A model generated the notes under the pieces. It did not search any database. It saw only the letters and a program-made list of their open reading frames with translations, and was not told the origin of the DNA. A stretch of 17,699 nt of DNA from Endozoicomonadaceae bacterium (GTDB lineage Bacteria > Pseudomonadota > Gammaproteobacteria > Pseudomonadales > Endozoicomonadaceae): the NCBI GenBank assembly GCA_023146365.1, contig JAGLCE010000099.1, positions 1 to 17,699 on the forward strand, read 5' to 3'. Positions within the stretch are counted from its first letter, which is position 1, and each line of letters begins with the position of its first letter. Below are positions 1 through 8,300 of this stretch, piece after piece. A program made the position numbers and the translations under genes.

Positions 1-3000
1 CCATCAGGCGAGACCCAACATCTATGGTTAGTCGCTAAATTGGATACATTGCCAGAGGATGGAAAACCATCGCTGTTTAACAATCTGTTGCCTGCGTTGT
101 TACTATCTCCTGAGGCTCTGAATCGGCAAAAAGATGAAGATCTCACGTTGTTGCGTGAAGGCAACCACTCGTTTACCTATGAGATCCACCCAGACGATAC
201 GCTTGAATCTCTGCAACAGGTGCGCTTGAATAGCCAGAATAACTTTACTTTTTCCCTGACTAACAGCCCCCTGATGGAGAGTCTGGTCAATGGTGTCCCA
301 GTCATTCTGGGCAACTTGGCGTGCAATCCAGCGCTGGCGGCAAGCTTGGAAACGTTATTATTACCGAACCCTTACCTGTTTATTCACGGCAATAAAGTTG
401 ATCTGCCTGATGCCCAGGTGATATTGATCAGACCTGCGGAAAGGCAAACCACGAGTTCTCCTCTCATTAACCATCTATTGAGCGCCTCCCCTGATAATCA
501 AAGGGAGCCACCTTCTGAAAACCCAATCTATTTGCTGTTGAAGTCATTGCCTCGCGCTTATCAAAAAAACTATCCCGATACACCACCTTGGCGTTCTGAT
601 ACGTTTGAGTATCAGCTGAATCGACAGATTGCTGCAGAGCAGCAGTCGGATGGCAGCAATGAACTGAAGCCCTGTCATAAACACTGTGCATTGCATGTTG
701 TTCTAGCGAAACCATACCGTGGCAATTCTGCTGTTTATAGTTACATTAAGGCAAAAATTGTCCAGTATTATCCAGATGAAGTCACTGAGCATCGGTCGGA
801 TCGGTCAGCTTTGCAGCAGTGGCTGACAAAGCAGCCAATCATTGACATGGAAAGCATCAAAAAGGATTTCTGGATACTGGCTCGACACTGCCCAGTGGAT
901 GTGTACGCATCGATTAATAAGATAGATGAGATTGATGAAGATTCATTAAACAGGCTGGCAACTCATTTGGTCGGCGCAGCTGATACATTTTGGCAGACAA
1001 CACTGGCTTATCGCTTAGAGGTTGACCTCACACTCGCCAGAGAGCAATCATTTTTTGATGGAGTGATGCGCTCAACCCTGAGAGATGCATTGATCGCCAA
1101 TAAAGCATCGTTAAAACCGGGTACGGTCATCAGCAAAACGGTCACTTTACTGGAAGAAAAGATAGCCTTCGTTCTTGCGAGGACTCAGAGTGATCAACAG
1201 AAAGCAGAAGAAATAAAGGAGATACTGGCTCTTTATTTCCAAGGCGGTCGATTACCCGATGGTTATCAAAACCTGCCGGATTCCCTACTCACTCATCAGC
1301 GTCACACGCGTGCCAAGCAACAGCGGCGTCTGGCTCGTTTGACTGACCTGATTCAGTTGCATCCCATTGTATATTTACAGGGCGAAGCGGGGGCTGGAAA
1401 GACATTTATGGCCAAGGCGGTTTCAGAGAAAGCCGGTTATTCAAGTTGGAAAGTCATTCCGCTGAATCTCCACCCAACACCCGATGAACTGTTTGGCGGG
1501 CAACAGTTGAAACGTTATACCGTTGACAATAAAACGGATCACGTTAGCGAGTTTCATCAAGGGCCACTCTTGGAGTGGGCATCGTCTAATCATCCGGAAC
1601 TGTTGCTGCTTGATGAAGCCAACCTGGCGTCAGAGGGCTTGCTGTCGCCACTGGTCGGTCTACTTCGAGAACGGCCTGAACTCCATTATCAGGGAAATAA
1701 ATACCCATTAACCGACAAACACCGGATTATTATGACCGGTAATCGAGAACATTATGCAGGGCGACATCTGGATAAAGCGCTTCAATCGCGAATACCCACC
1801 TTATTCTATCCTCCTCTTCAGGAGAGCGTACTGGCTGATTCCATTATTTTGCCGAATTTGCCGGACTGGCCTTCTGTTCAGAAACAGGAGGCCTGTAAGC
1901 GAATAATAAAACTGTTCAACGGCTTTAAGGATCTGCTGCCGGGAGACTTGGTTACCCCGAGAGATATCAAGGATGTGCTGGCGATTGTTCATCAGATTCT
2001 TCGTTATCGTTCTGCTCAGTTGGACAGTATCACGCAAGAACAGATCAATGCACTGATTCGACGGGCGTTTATGGACAGCCTTGCTGGCGCTGTTAGCGAG
2101 GATTATCAACAACGATTGAACTCGCTCAATGACTGGTGTCAGGGTCAGTTTCCAGAAGACCTGTCGGTCATGACAAATATGGATCAGGCATTCGACGCCT
2201 TTGTGAAACAATTGCAGGCAGCAAATATTGATGCAGACTGTTCATCAGATCCCATTCGGCAACTGGTCTATCACTATTGGCAAACTCTGGATAAGGGGGA
2301 GGGGGGGCGAGTCGTTCTACTGGTAGAAGGGCCTACGGGCTGGGGTAAAGATTTTGTTTTAGATAAAACCATCAAATTGTGGCAGCAACAACAGATTATG
2401 AAATCACGGCCAATCCAACCTTTTGTTCACATCAACGCTAATCCAAACCAGTTGGCGATTTTAATAGACAGGCTCACAGAGGCGATGGATAAATGGGTGC
2501 CGTTCGCTATCAGTGAGTTTAACCTGCTCTCCAGCCAGGCTATGGAAAGGTTGATTAACGATCAGTTAACTGACGATGCCAAACAGGGATTTCGACTGTT
2601 TGTCACCATCAATCCTAACTCTTTTGAAGGGAGGGAAACGCTCAGTCCAGCCTTGAAGAGTCACTGCACACAGGTCAAGCTGCGCGCTCTTTCGCGACCA
2701 GTAATGGAAGGGTTGGTTCAGAGATTGCCAGACATACCTGGAGAATTGCCCCAATGGTTGGTAGGTCACTTCCATCAACTGTCAACAGCACTGGATGATC
2801 AGCAAAGCTCTGTTTGGTTGACGTTGGATGACTTGCTTAACACTGCCAAGGATTTGGCCAGCAAAGATTCTAACCAATGGAAAAACGCTTTTCGGCAGCA
2901 CCTGTCACTGCAATTCTTCGCTCTGACGAAGGATACTCTACCCACATTGGAGGAAGAGAGAGTGCGTTTTGTTCGGGAGTGCGCTGAAGAACAGCATCGA

Positions 3001-4980
3001 CTGGAATGTGAAAAAGGAGTCAATAGTCTGCTCGGATTGTCAGCCCCCATTACGGTAAAATTCGATAATCTGCCGAATATCGGCGACCAGGAAGTTACGG
3101 TAAAACCGAATGAAACGGCAGCGAAAGTCATCAGCGAAGTTGTTGAATTTGGTCTGAAAAACAGCAAGGTCAACGACGATAAAACAGTTAAAGTGAAGTC
3201 AGCGGCAACGTGTGTGAAGAGATCAAGCAGGGGGCGTTTGTGTGAATTGAGTGCTATTGAGGAAGCACGCTACTATGAGATCATCTGTTACTTTCCAAAA
3301 GATCCTTACTCTTACCATTACTACAGACTGAGAGTGGAAGAAGTTCGTTTAGATGAAGAGGGAGAGTTACGAACTTATTCCATCGACTGGCAAAATGGCT
3401 CGATTGCTGATGTAGATGGATGGCCAGAGTCCACCAGCTGGCGAACCGATCTCAGGGAAGATGAGTTGCCTGGTTACATTGTGCTGACCTTGAATGATTG
3501 CTGGCAATCTCTGCCATCCCTGACGCCTTCTGATGAGCTTCGAGCCATCCGATGCGCACCACCGACAACCGACATTCAACTGGCTCGCTGTCAGGCTACC
3601 GGACTATTGCTGATTAAATACCAAGGGCCCACGGCTATTGAAGTAAGAATTGATTTTATTATTGCCCCTGAACAGACCTATTTCACTCATCTCAAGCCAG
3701 AAGATTCCTTGCTAATACAAGAGGGTCTGTGCTGTCAGAGGTTTAAAACGTTGTTGGATGAGAATATTTTTAACGCTAGTGGGGATATTTGTCAGGCTTA
3801 TCAAGAACTACGTACTATCCATCAGATTGACGATATATCTCAACGACTCAATGCTTTGATGGATTGGCTGAATGAATTTTCCTCTGATAAAAATATCACA
3901 GGTGAAGGTGAAGATATGTTTCTGAATCTGTTGAGAAAGAAGCAAGGTGTTTGTGTGCACAAATCTATTATTTTGGGGAATCTCTGTCATTACTGGGGCC
4001 TTCCCGCTCGGCAAGTGAGCAATGTCTCTCATATGTTTGTTGAGGTTAGTCCCGATGGCGGCAACACTTGGCGGCAATATGAGCTGGGTGGTGGCGGACA
4101 GGGCACCTATAGCATCGACAAGCAAAACTGGGATGAATCTCATCATCGATTAGCCAGCTCTAAGCTTAGGTCGCCTGCTGATAGAGTATCGCTTGCTAAA
4201 AATGACAGTGACAGTGACAGTGACAGTGACAATATTACAACATTAGCTACAAAGAAACTTTTGCGTGAAATTAAAAAGACATTTGTAAAGAACCAACCTC
4301 TATCTAATACCATGCTCAAGAGCTTGAAGGCGTGCTTTGAACAAACGTTTAGAGAAATTGAAGAGGATAAAAGATATTTTATTCTTAATTTGGTTAATAA
4401 TATTTTTCTTTTTTTTGAAAAAGAACATGACTATATTGACTGCCTTTTCCATCTATGTGAAATTAGTGATTACGTAAAACATGAAATTATTGGCTTCGTA
4501 CAGAACCTCATAAAAAATCATTCCGTCGATAAAAGCGATACACATAGAATGCAAAGAATTCTCAGTACGATGCCTTCTTTTATAAGTAATATGGAAATAA
4601 AAAACGCAGAAAAACCTTTAACCAATCCGGCGTATGTTGCTGCTCGTTCTTTACCTAAAAGCAAGTACCTTGAAGGAAAAATATCACACGTTAAGATTAA
4701 TAAAACGTGCACCAGGGCACCGAAAACAAATTCTCATATGTCATTCGAAAAAATGGCCGCTGGATTACCTGCATTTGTCAACCATTCTACATTGAAAGGG
4801 AGCAAGTCTGTTATTATTGATCTCCATGATATTGATGAGGTTCTACGTCAACAAAATGAAGAATACGTTAATAATAATATGAATACAAAAAATAAATTAT
4901 TTCATATAATTGCTAACTGTAAATCAGATCAATCTACTATAAACAACATGCTAGATATTTTTTTTTGTGTGGATAGCTAG
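1..4980 (+). CDS. Giant AAA + transglutaminase-like protein, copy 1 (5' truncated by window, 3' end frameshifted)
   Basis: The reading frame is open from base 1, so the true start lies outside the window. Alignment with the neighbouring paralogue puts base 1 near its residue 409, so about 400 residues are missing. In order it shows: a decayed AAA-like segment (nt ~295-445); a helical region; an AAA module with Walker A GEAGAGKT (nt 1381-1404), Walker B LLLLDEAN (DE codons 1612-1617) and a sensor-1 Asn (1741); a second AAA module with the altered Walker A GPTGWGKD (2329-2352) and Walker B-like AISEFN; a beta-rich stretch; a transglutaminase-like domain with Cys (3952), His (4030) and Glu (4081); a Ser-Asp repeat linker (4204-4230); and an AT-rich helical tail. 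The frame stops at 4978-4980 just after nine T. The expected C-terminus continues in another frame to 5230. No function is known. The AAA core suggests ATP-driven remodelling; the Cys/His domain suggests protease or transferase chemistry. Both are inference. Confidence 0.85.
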   Translation, partial: PSGETQHLWLVAKLDTLPEDGKPSLFNNLLPALLLSPEALNRQKDEDLTLLREGNHSFTYEIHPDDTLESLQQVRLNSQNNFTFSLTNSPLMESLVNGVPVILGNLACNPALAASLETLLLPNPYLFIHGNKVDLPDAQVILIRPAERQTTSSPLINHLLSASPDNQREPPSENPIYLLLKSLPRAYQKNYPDTPPWRSDTFEYQLNRQIAAEQQSDGSNELKPCHKHCALHVVLAKPYRGNSAVYSYIKAKIVQYYPDEVTEHRSDRSALQQWLTKQPIIDMESIKKDFWILARHCPVDVYASINKIDEIDEDSLNRLATHLVGAADTFWQTTLAYRLEVDLTLAREQSFFDGVMRSTLRDALIANKASLKPGTVISKTVTLLEEKIAFVLARTQSDQQKAEEIKEILALYFQGGRLPDGYQNLPDSLLTHQRHTRAKQQRRLARLTDLIQLHPIVYLQGEAGAGKTFMAKAVSEKAGYSSWKVIPLNLHPTPDELFGGQQLKRYTVDNKTDHVSEFHQGPLLEWASSNHPELLLLDEANLASEGLLSPLVGLLRERPELHYQGNKYPLTDKHRIIMTGNREHYAGRHLDKALQSRIPTLFYPPLQESVLADSIILPNLPDWPSVQKQEACKRIIKLFNGFKDLLPGDLVTPRDIKDVLAIVHQILRYRSAQLDSITQEQINALIRRAFMDSLAGAVSEDYQQRLNSLNDWCQGQFPEDLSVMTNMDQAFDAFVKQLQAANIDADCSSDPIRQLVYHYWQTLDKGEGGRVVLLVEGPTGWGKDFVLDKTIKLWQQQQIMKSRPIQPFVHINANPNQLAILIDRLTEAMDKWVPFAISEFNLLSSQAMERLINDQLTDDAKQGFRLFVTINPNSFEGRETLSPALKSHCTQVKLRALSRPVMEGLVQRLPDIPGELPQWLVGHFHQLSTALDDQQSSVWLTLDDLLNTAKDLASKDSNQWKNAFRQHLSLQFFALTKDTLPTLEEERVRFVRECAEEQHRLECEKGVNSLLGLSAPITVKFDNLPNIGDQEVTVKPNETAAKVISEVVEFGLKNSKVNDDKTVKVKSAATCVKRSSRGRLCELSAIEEARYYEIICYFPKDPYSYHYYRLRVEEVRLDEEGELRTYSIDWQNGSIADVDGWPESTSWRTDLREDELPGYIVLTLNDCWQSLPSLTPSDELRAIRCAPPTTDIQLARCQATGLLLIKYQGPTAIEVRIDFIIAPEQTYFTHLKPEDSLLIQEGLCCQRFKTLLDENIFNASGDICQAYQELRTIHQIDDISQRLNALMDWLNEFSSDKNITGEGEDMFLNLLRKKQGVCVHKSIILGNLCHYWGLPARQVSNVSHMFVEVSPDGGNTWRQYELGGGGQGTYSIDKQNWDESHHRLASSKLRSPADRVSLAKNDSDSDSDSDNITTLATKKLLREIKKTFVKNQPLSNTMLKSLKACFEQTFREIEEDKRYFILNLVNNIFLFFEKEHDYIDCLFHLCEISDYVKHEIIGFVQNLIKNHSVDKSDTHRMQRILSTMPSFISNMEIKNAEKPLTNPAYVAARSLPKSKYLEGKISHVKINKTCTRAPKTNSHMSFEKMAAGLPAFVNHSTLKGSKSVIIDLHDIDEVLRQQNEEYVNNNMNTKNKLFHIIANCKSDQSTINNMLDIFFCVDS
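4204..4230 (+). repeat. Hexanucleotide tandem repeat encoding (Asp-Ser)n
   Basis: The unit GACAGT is present four and a half times in frame and encodes alternating Asp and Ser. It lies directly after the transglutaminase-like domain. The same linker in copy 2 carries an unrelated 18-nt repeat, so this is a fast-evolving spacer between domains. Confidence 0.9.
4958..4966 (+). other. T9 homopolymer at the frame break of copy 1
   Basis: Nine consecutive T lie exactly where homology to copy 2 changes frame. Eight T would restore one continuous frame with one residue fewer than copy 2; eleven would restore it with equal length. Copy 2 has no such run at the equivalent position. Runs of this length are known sites of transcriptional slippage (for example mxiE of Shigella) and of replication slippage. 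Confidence 0.8.
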
Positions 4981-5230
4981 CCATAAATCAAACGACGATA
5001 GCGTATGGCGATGGTTGACCAAGGGATATTCCATCTGCTTTGAGCAGATGTTGTCGATGGAAATTCCCACTATTTATTCTCAAGATACGGGGTGTTATCC
5101 TGTTGAGTTTACATCAGAAATGATAAAGGCTCAAATGAAACAACCCTCTGCGGTTATTATTAAAAAAAATGATTTTTTAATAATGTATGATGAGTTTTCA
5201 GATGCGATTTCAGGGTATACCATAGAATAG
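4967..5230 (+). pseudogene. Out-of-frame C-terminal end of giant protein copy 1
   Basis: This frame encodes the stretch that copy 2 has at its C-terminus. Shared blocks include WRWL, EMIKAQM and PSAVIIK, ending a few residues past the paralogue's stop. It is joined to the preceding gene across a run of nine T (4958-4966). Read across the run, copy 1 aligns with copy 2 without a gap, apart from the 1-nt (or minus 2-nt) shift. It is therefore not a separate gene, although a GTG at 4967 could formally start it; I see no ribosome binding site there. Either copy 1 is a fresh pseudogene, or RNA polymerase or ribosome slippage restores the frame, or the run length was misread in sequencing. Confidence 0.75.
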
Positions 5231-5367
5231 CGTTCGTTGTGAGATAAAGCATGAATCGACCTGTTGCTGGTTGAATTTAAAATACTAAAATTGTATATTG
5301 AGTGCCATAGGAACTATTCATAAAATTAGCAGTCCAATAATAGGACTATCAATTAATCAATTAATCA
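5221..5367 (+). repeat. Spacer between copies 1 and 2, repeated at 11882-12014
   Basis: This spacer is closely matched by 11882-12014, including shared blocks such as GTTCGTTGTGAGA, GGTTGAATTTAAAATACT and GTCCAATAATAG. The similarity runs on without a break into the coding regions behind (5368-6092 against 12015-12723). The repeat unit of the array is therefore spacer plus gene, about 6.6 kb, and the array arose by tandem duplication of that unit. Confidence 0.9.
5271..5299 (+). promoter_or_regulatory. Putative sigma70-type promoter of giant gene copy 2
   Basis: A TTGAAT box (5271-5276) and a TATATT box (5294-5299) are 17 nt apart. They match the -35 consensus in four of six positions and the -10 consensus in five of six. 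The same two boxes and the same 17-nt spacing recur in front of copy 3 (11926-11954), where the flanking bases have drifted. Transcription would start near 5306, leaving a leader of about 60 nt. Confidence 0.55.
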
Positions 5368-8300
5368 ATGAACAATTATTCGAAGATCAATGTAAATCCA
5401 CTAAATCCTTCTTACTATAAGGATGAATCAAGTAATAATGATGAAAAAATTCAGCGTTCTAATAGGAAAGTGACACATAGAAATTCCCAAGAAAATATAG
5501 CGGAATTATTAGGACAAAAAAAAATCTCAAATGATACTTTGGATCAAATATCCTCTGCTTCTTTGGATGCTTCGTTTGACAATGAAATAAAACGTTTATC
5601 TATCATATCCGACGAACGAAAGAGCAAAAGTAAGGGTGAGTTTTATTTCGCTAATGATTCGTTATCCAAACAGCTTGTTATTGATCAATTAAGCTGTGAG
5701 CACTCTCCTTTATTCTGTATTCGCTCTCTGGAAGACCTTGAAAAACACGGCCTTATTCAACAAGTTTTGTTAACAGATGATGGCCAGTTACAGCAAGAAG
5801 AAGGTCGTCTGTTTATTGATAAGCCCATCATAATAATGTTTGACCTGACGAACATGACACCTGGTGAAATCGCTAGCTTTAATGACATTCTTCAGGTCGA
5901 ACCCAAGTGTAATGATAAGCCATTGGGCGATCACATCAGACGGGTATTTTTGGTCAACGATGCGATGTTGACGGTGAGCAAGATGGCGAATCCAGATCTG
6001 TGGCGTAGATTGGGACAAATGTCCCAAAAAAAGATTCCAGAAGCAGATAGCTTCTCGGATTTTATAACCGATAAAGCGTTACTGGCTCAAAAAACAACAG
6101 AAGAAATTTCAGGCAATAAGTCACAGAAGATCATTGATTTTTCCGTTTCCGATGATTGGTATTGTTTGTTGTTTGGCAGCATTACATTGAATGAATTTGG
6201 GAGATTTATTTTTTCTGAAGGTGCATTGGCCGACCTTAGCGATGATAGTCATCTGGTGTTAAAAAACGCTCCATGGAACAGTGCTGATTTTAAAGAAACG
6301 ATAGCAGCTGCACTACGAGAAGGCGGATTTGAAGCCAACCGGAAATGGGTCGGGCTTCCCGATAATATCATGTTCTCCAGAGAGAATGTTTCTACCACTG
6401 AACTGAATAGCTTGAAAAACAATATACTCAAAGAAAAAGGGGTGTTCAGAGCTCAAGAAAGGTTCGTTTGCATTAACTCACATTCGATAGAGAACCTGCA
6501 AGGTAGTACAAGGATAGAAGGCAGCCTGGTTGTTAAAGCTGATATGCTGGCCATTCTGCTGAATGGTTCAAAACAGTTGGTGATCACCAGTGCGCTGGAG
6601 AAAAAACAGTGGCTATGGTTATTCGCTAAACTGGATAAGTTACCAGAAGATAAACGACCGTCACTGTTTAGAAATCTGCCGCCGGCGTGGTTACTTAGGG
6701 ATATGCGTAAGCACAAAGCTGGAAATCTCAAGTCATTGTATAAAAACGACCGTGTAAACCGTTCTTTTATCTATAAGATCAACCCAAATGATACGCTTGA
6801 ATCTCTACAGCAGGTGAGCTTGAATAGCCAGAATAACTTTAAGTTCTCCCTGACCAATAGCCTTTTGATGGATAGTCTGGTTAGTGGTCGTCCTGTCATT
6901 CTGGGCGGATTGGAGCGCAATCCAACGCTGGCGGCAAACCTGGAAACGCTATTATTACCGCACCCTTACCTGCTCATTCATGGCAATAAAATTGATCTGC
7001 CTAATGCTAAGGTGACATTGATCAGACCTGCGAATGGGAAAATAACGAGTTCCTCGCTCATTAACCAAGTATTCAGTATTCCCAGTCAAAGGAGATCACC
7101 GCTTGAAAACCCTGTTTATTCGCTGTTGAAGTCATTGCCATACGCTTATCAAAAAAACTGTCCCAATACGCCGCACTGGAGCTCTGATACGTTTCAGCAT
7201 CAGTTTGTCCGACAGACTCAAGCAGAACAGTGGTTGGATAACAGCAATGAACTGATGCCCTATCATGAACGCCGGGCATGGCAAGTTCTCCTTGCTAAAG
7301 CATACCGTGGCAACTCTGCTGTTTATAGTTACATTAAGGCAAAAATTGCCCAGTATTATCCAGATGAAGTCACTGACAACCGATCGGATCGGTCAGCCTT
7401 GCAGCAGTGGCTGGCAAAGCAGCCAATCATTGACATGGAAAGCATCAAAAAGGATTTCTGGATACTGGCTCGACACTGCCCGGTGGATGTGCACGCATCC
7501 ATTAACCATATAGATGAGATTGATAAGGCTTCATTAAACAGGCTGGCAACTCATTTGGTCGGCGCAGCTGATACATCTTGGCAGGCTACACTGGCTTATC
7601 ACTTAGAGGTTGACCTCACACTCGCCAGAGAGCAATCATCTTTTGATGGAGTGATGCGCTCAACCCTGAGAGATGCTTTGATCGCCAATAAAGCATCGCT
7701 AAAGCCGACTACGGTCATCAGCAAAACGGTCGCTTTACTGGAAGAAAAGATAGTTCTCGTTCTTGCGAGGACTCAGAGTGATCAACAGAAATCAGAAGAG
7801 ATAAAGGAGATACTGGCTCTTTATTTTCGAGGCGATCGATTACCCAATGGCTATCAAGATCTGCCGGATGCCCTGCTCACCCATCAGCGTCACACCCATG
7901 CGAGGCAGGAACGGCGTTTGACTCATCTGGCAGACTTGCTTCAGATGCATCCCATTGTATTTTTGCAGGGCGAAGCTGGGACTGGAAAGACGTTTATGGC
8001 CAAGGCGGTTGCGGAGAAGGCCGGTTATTCAAGTTGCAAGGTCATTCAGCTTGACCCCAGCCAAACACCCGATGAACTGTTTGGCGGGCAACAGTCGAAA
8101 CGTTATAACATTGGCAATGAAACGGATCACTGTAGCGAGTTTCATCCAGGGCCACTCTTGCAATGGGCACTGTCTAATAACCCAGAACTGTTGCTACTTG
8201 ATGAAGCCAACTTGGCGTCAGAGGAGTTGCTGTCGCCACTGATCGGTCTGACCCGTTCACGGCGGGAGATTCATTACTTGGGGCATCAATACCCGTTAAC

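Noticed and set aside
2799..3173. Minus-strand frames inside the giant genes (also 8389-8790 and 9375-9710)
   Set aside because: They recur opposite both paralogues because the + strand sequence is conserved. No ribosome binding sites or domains were seen.
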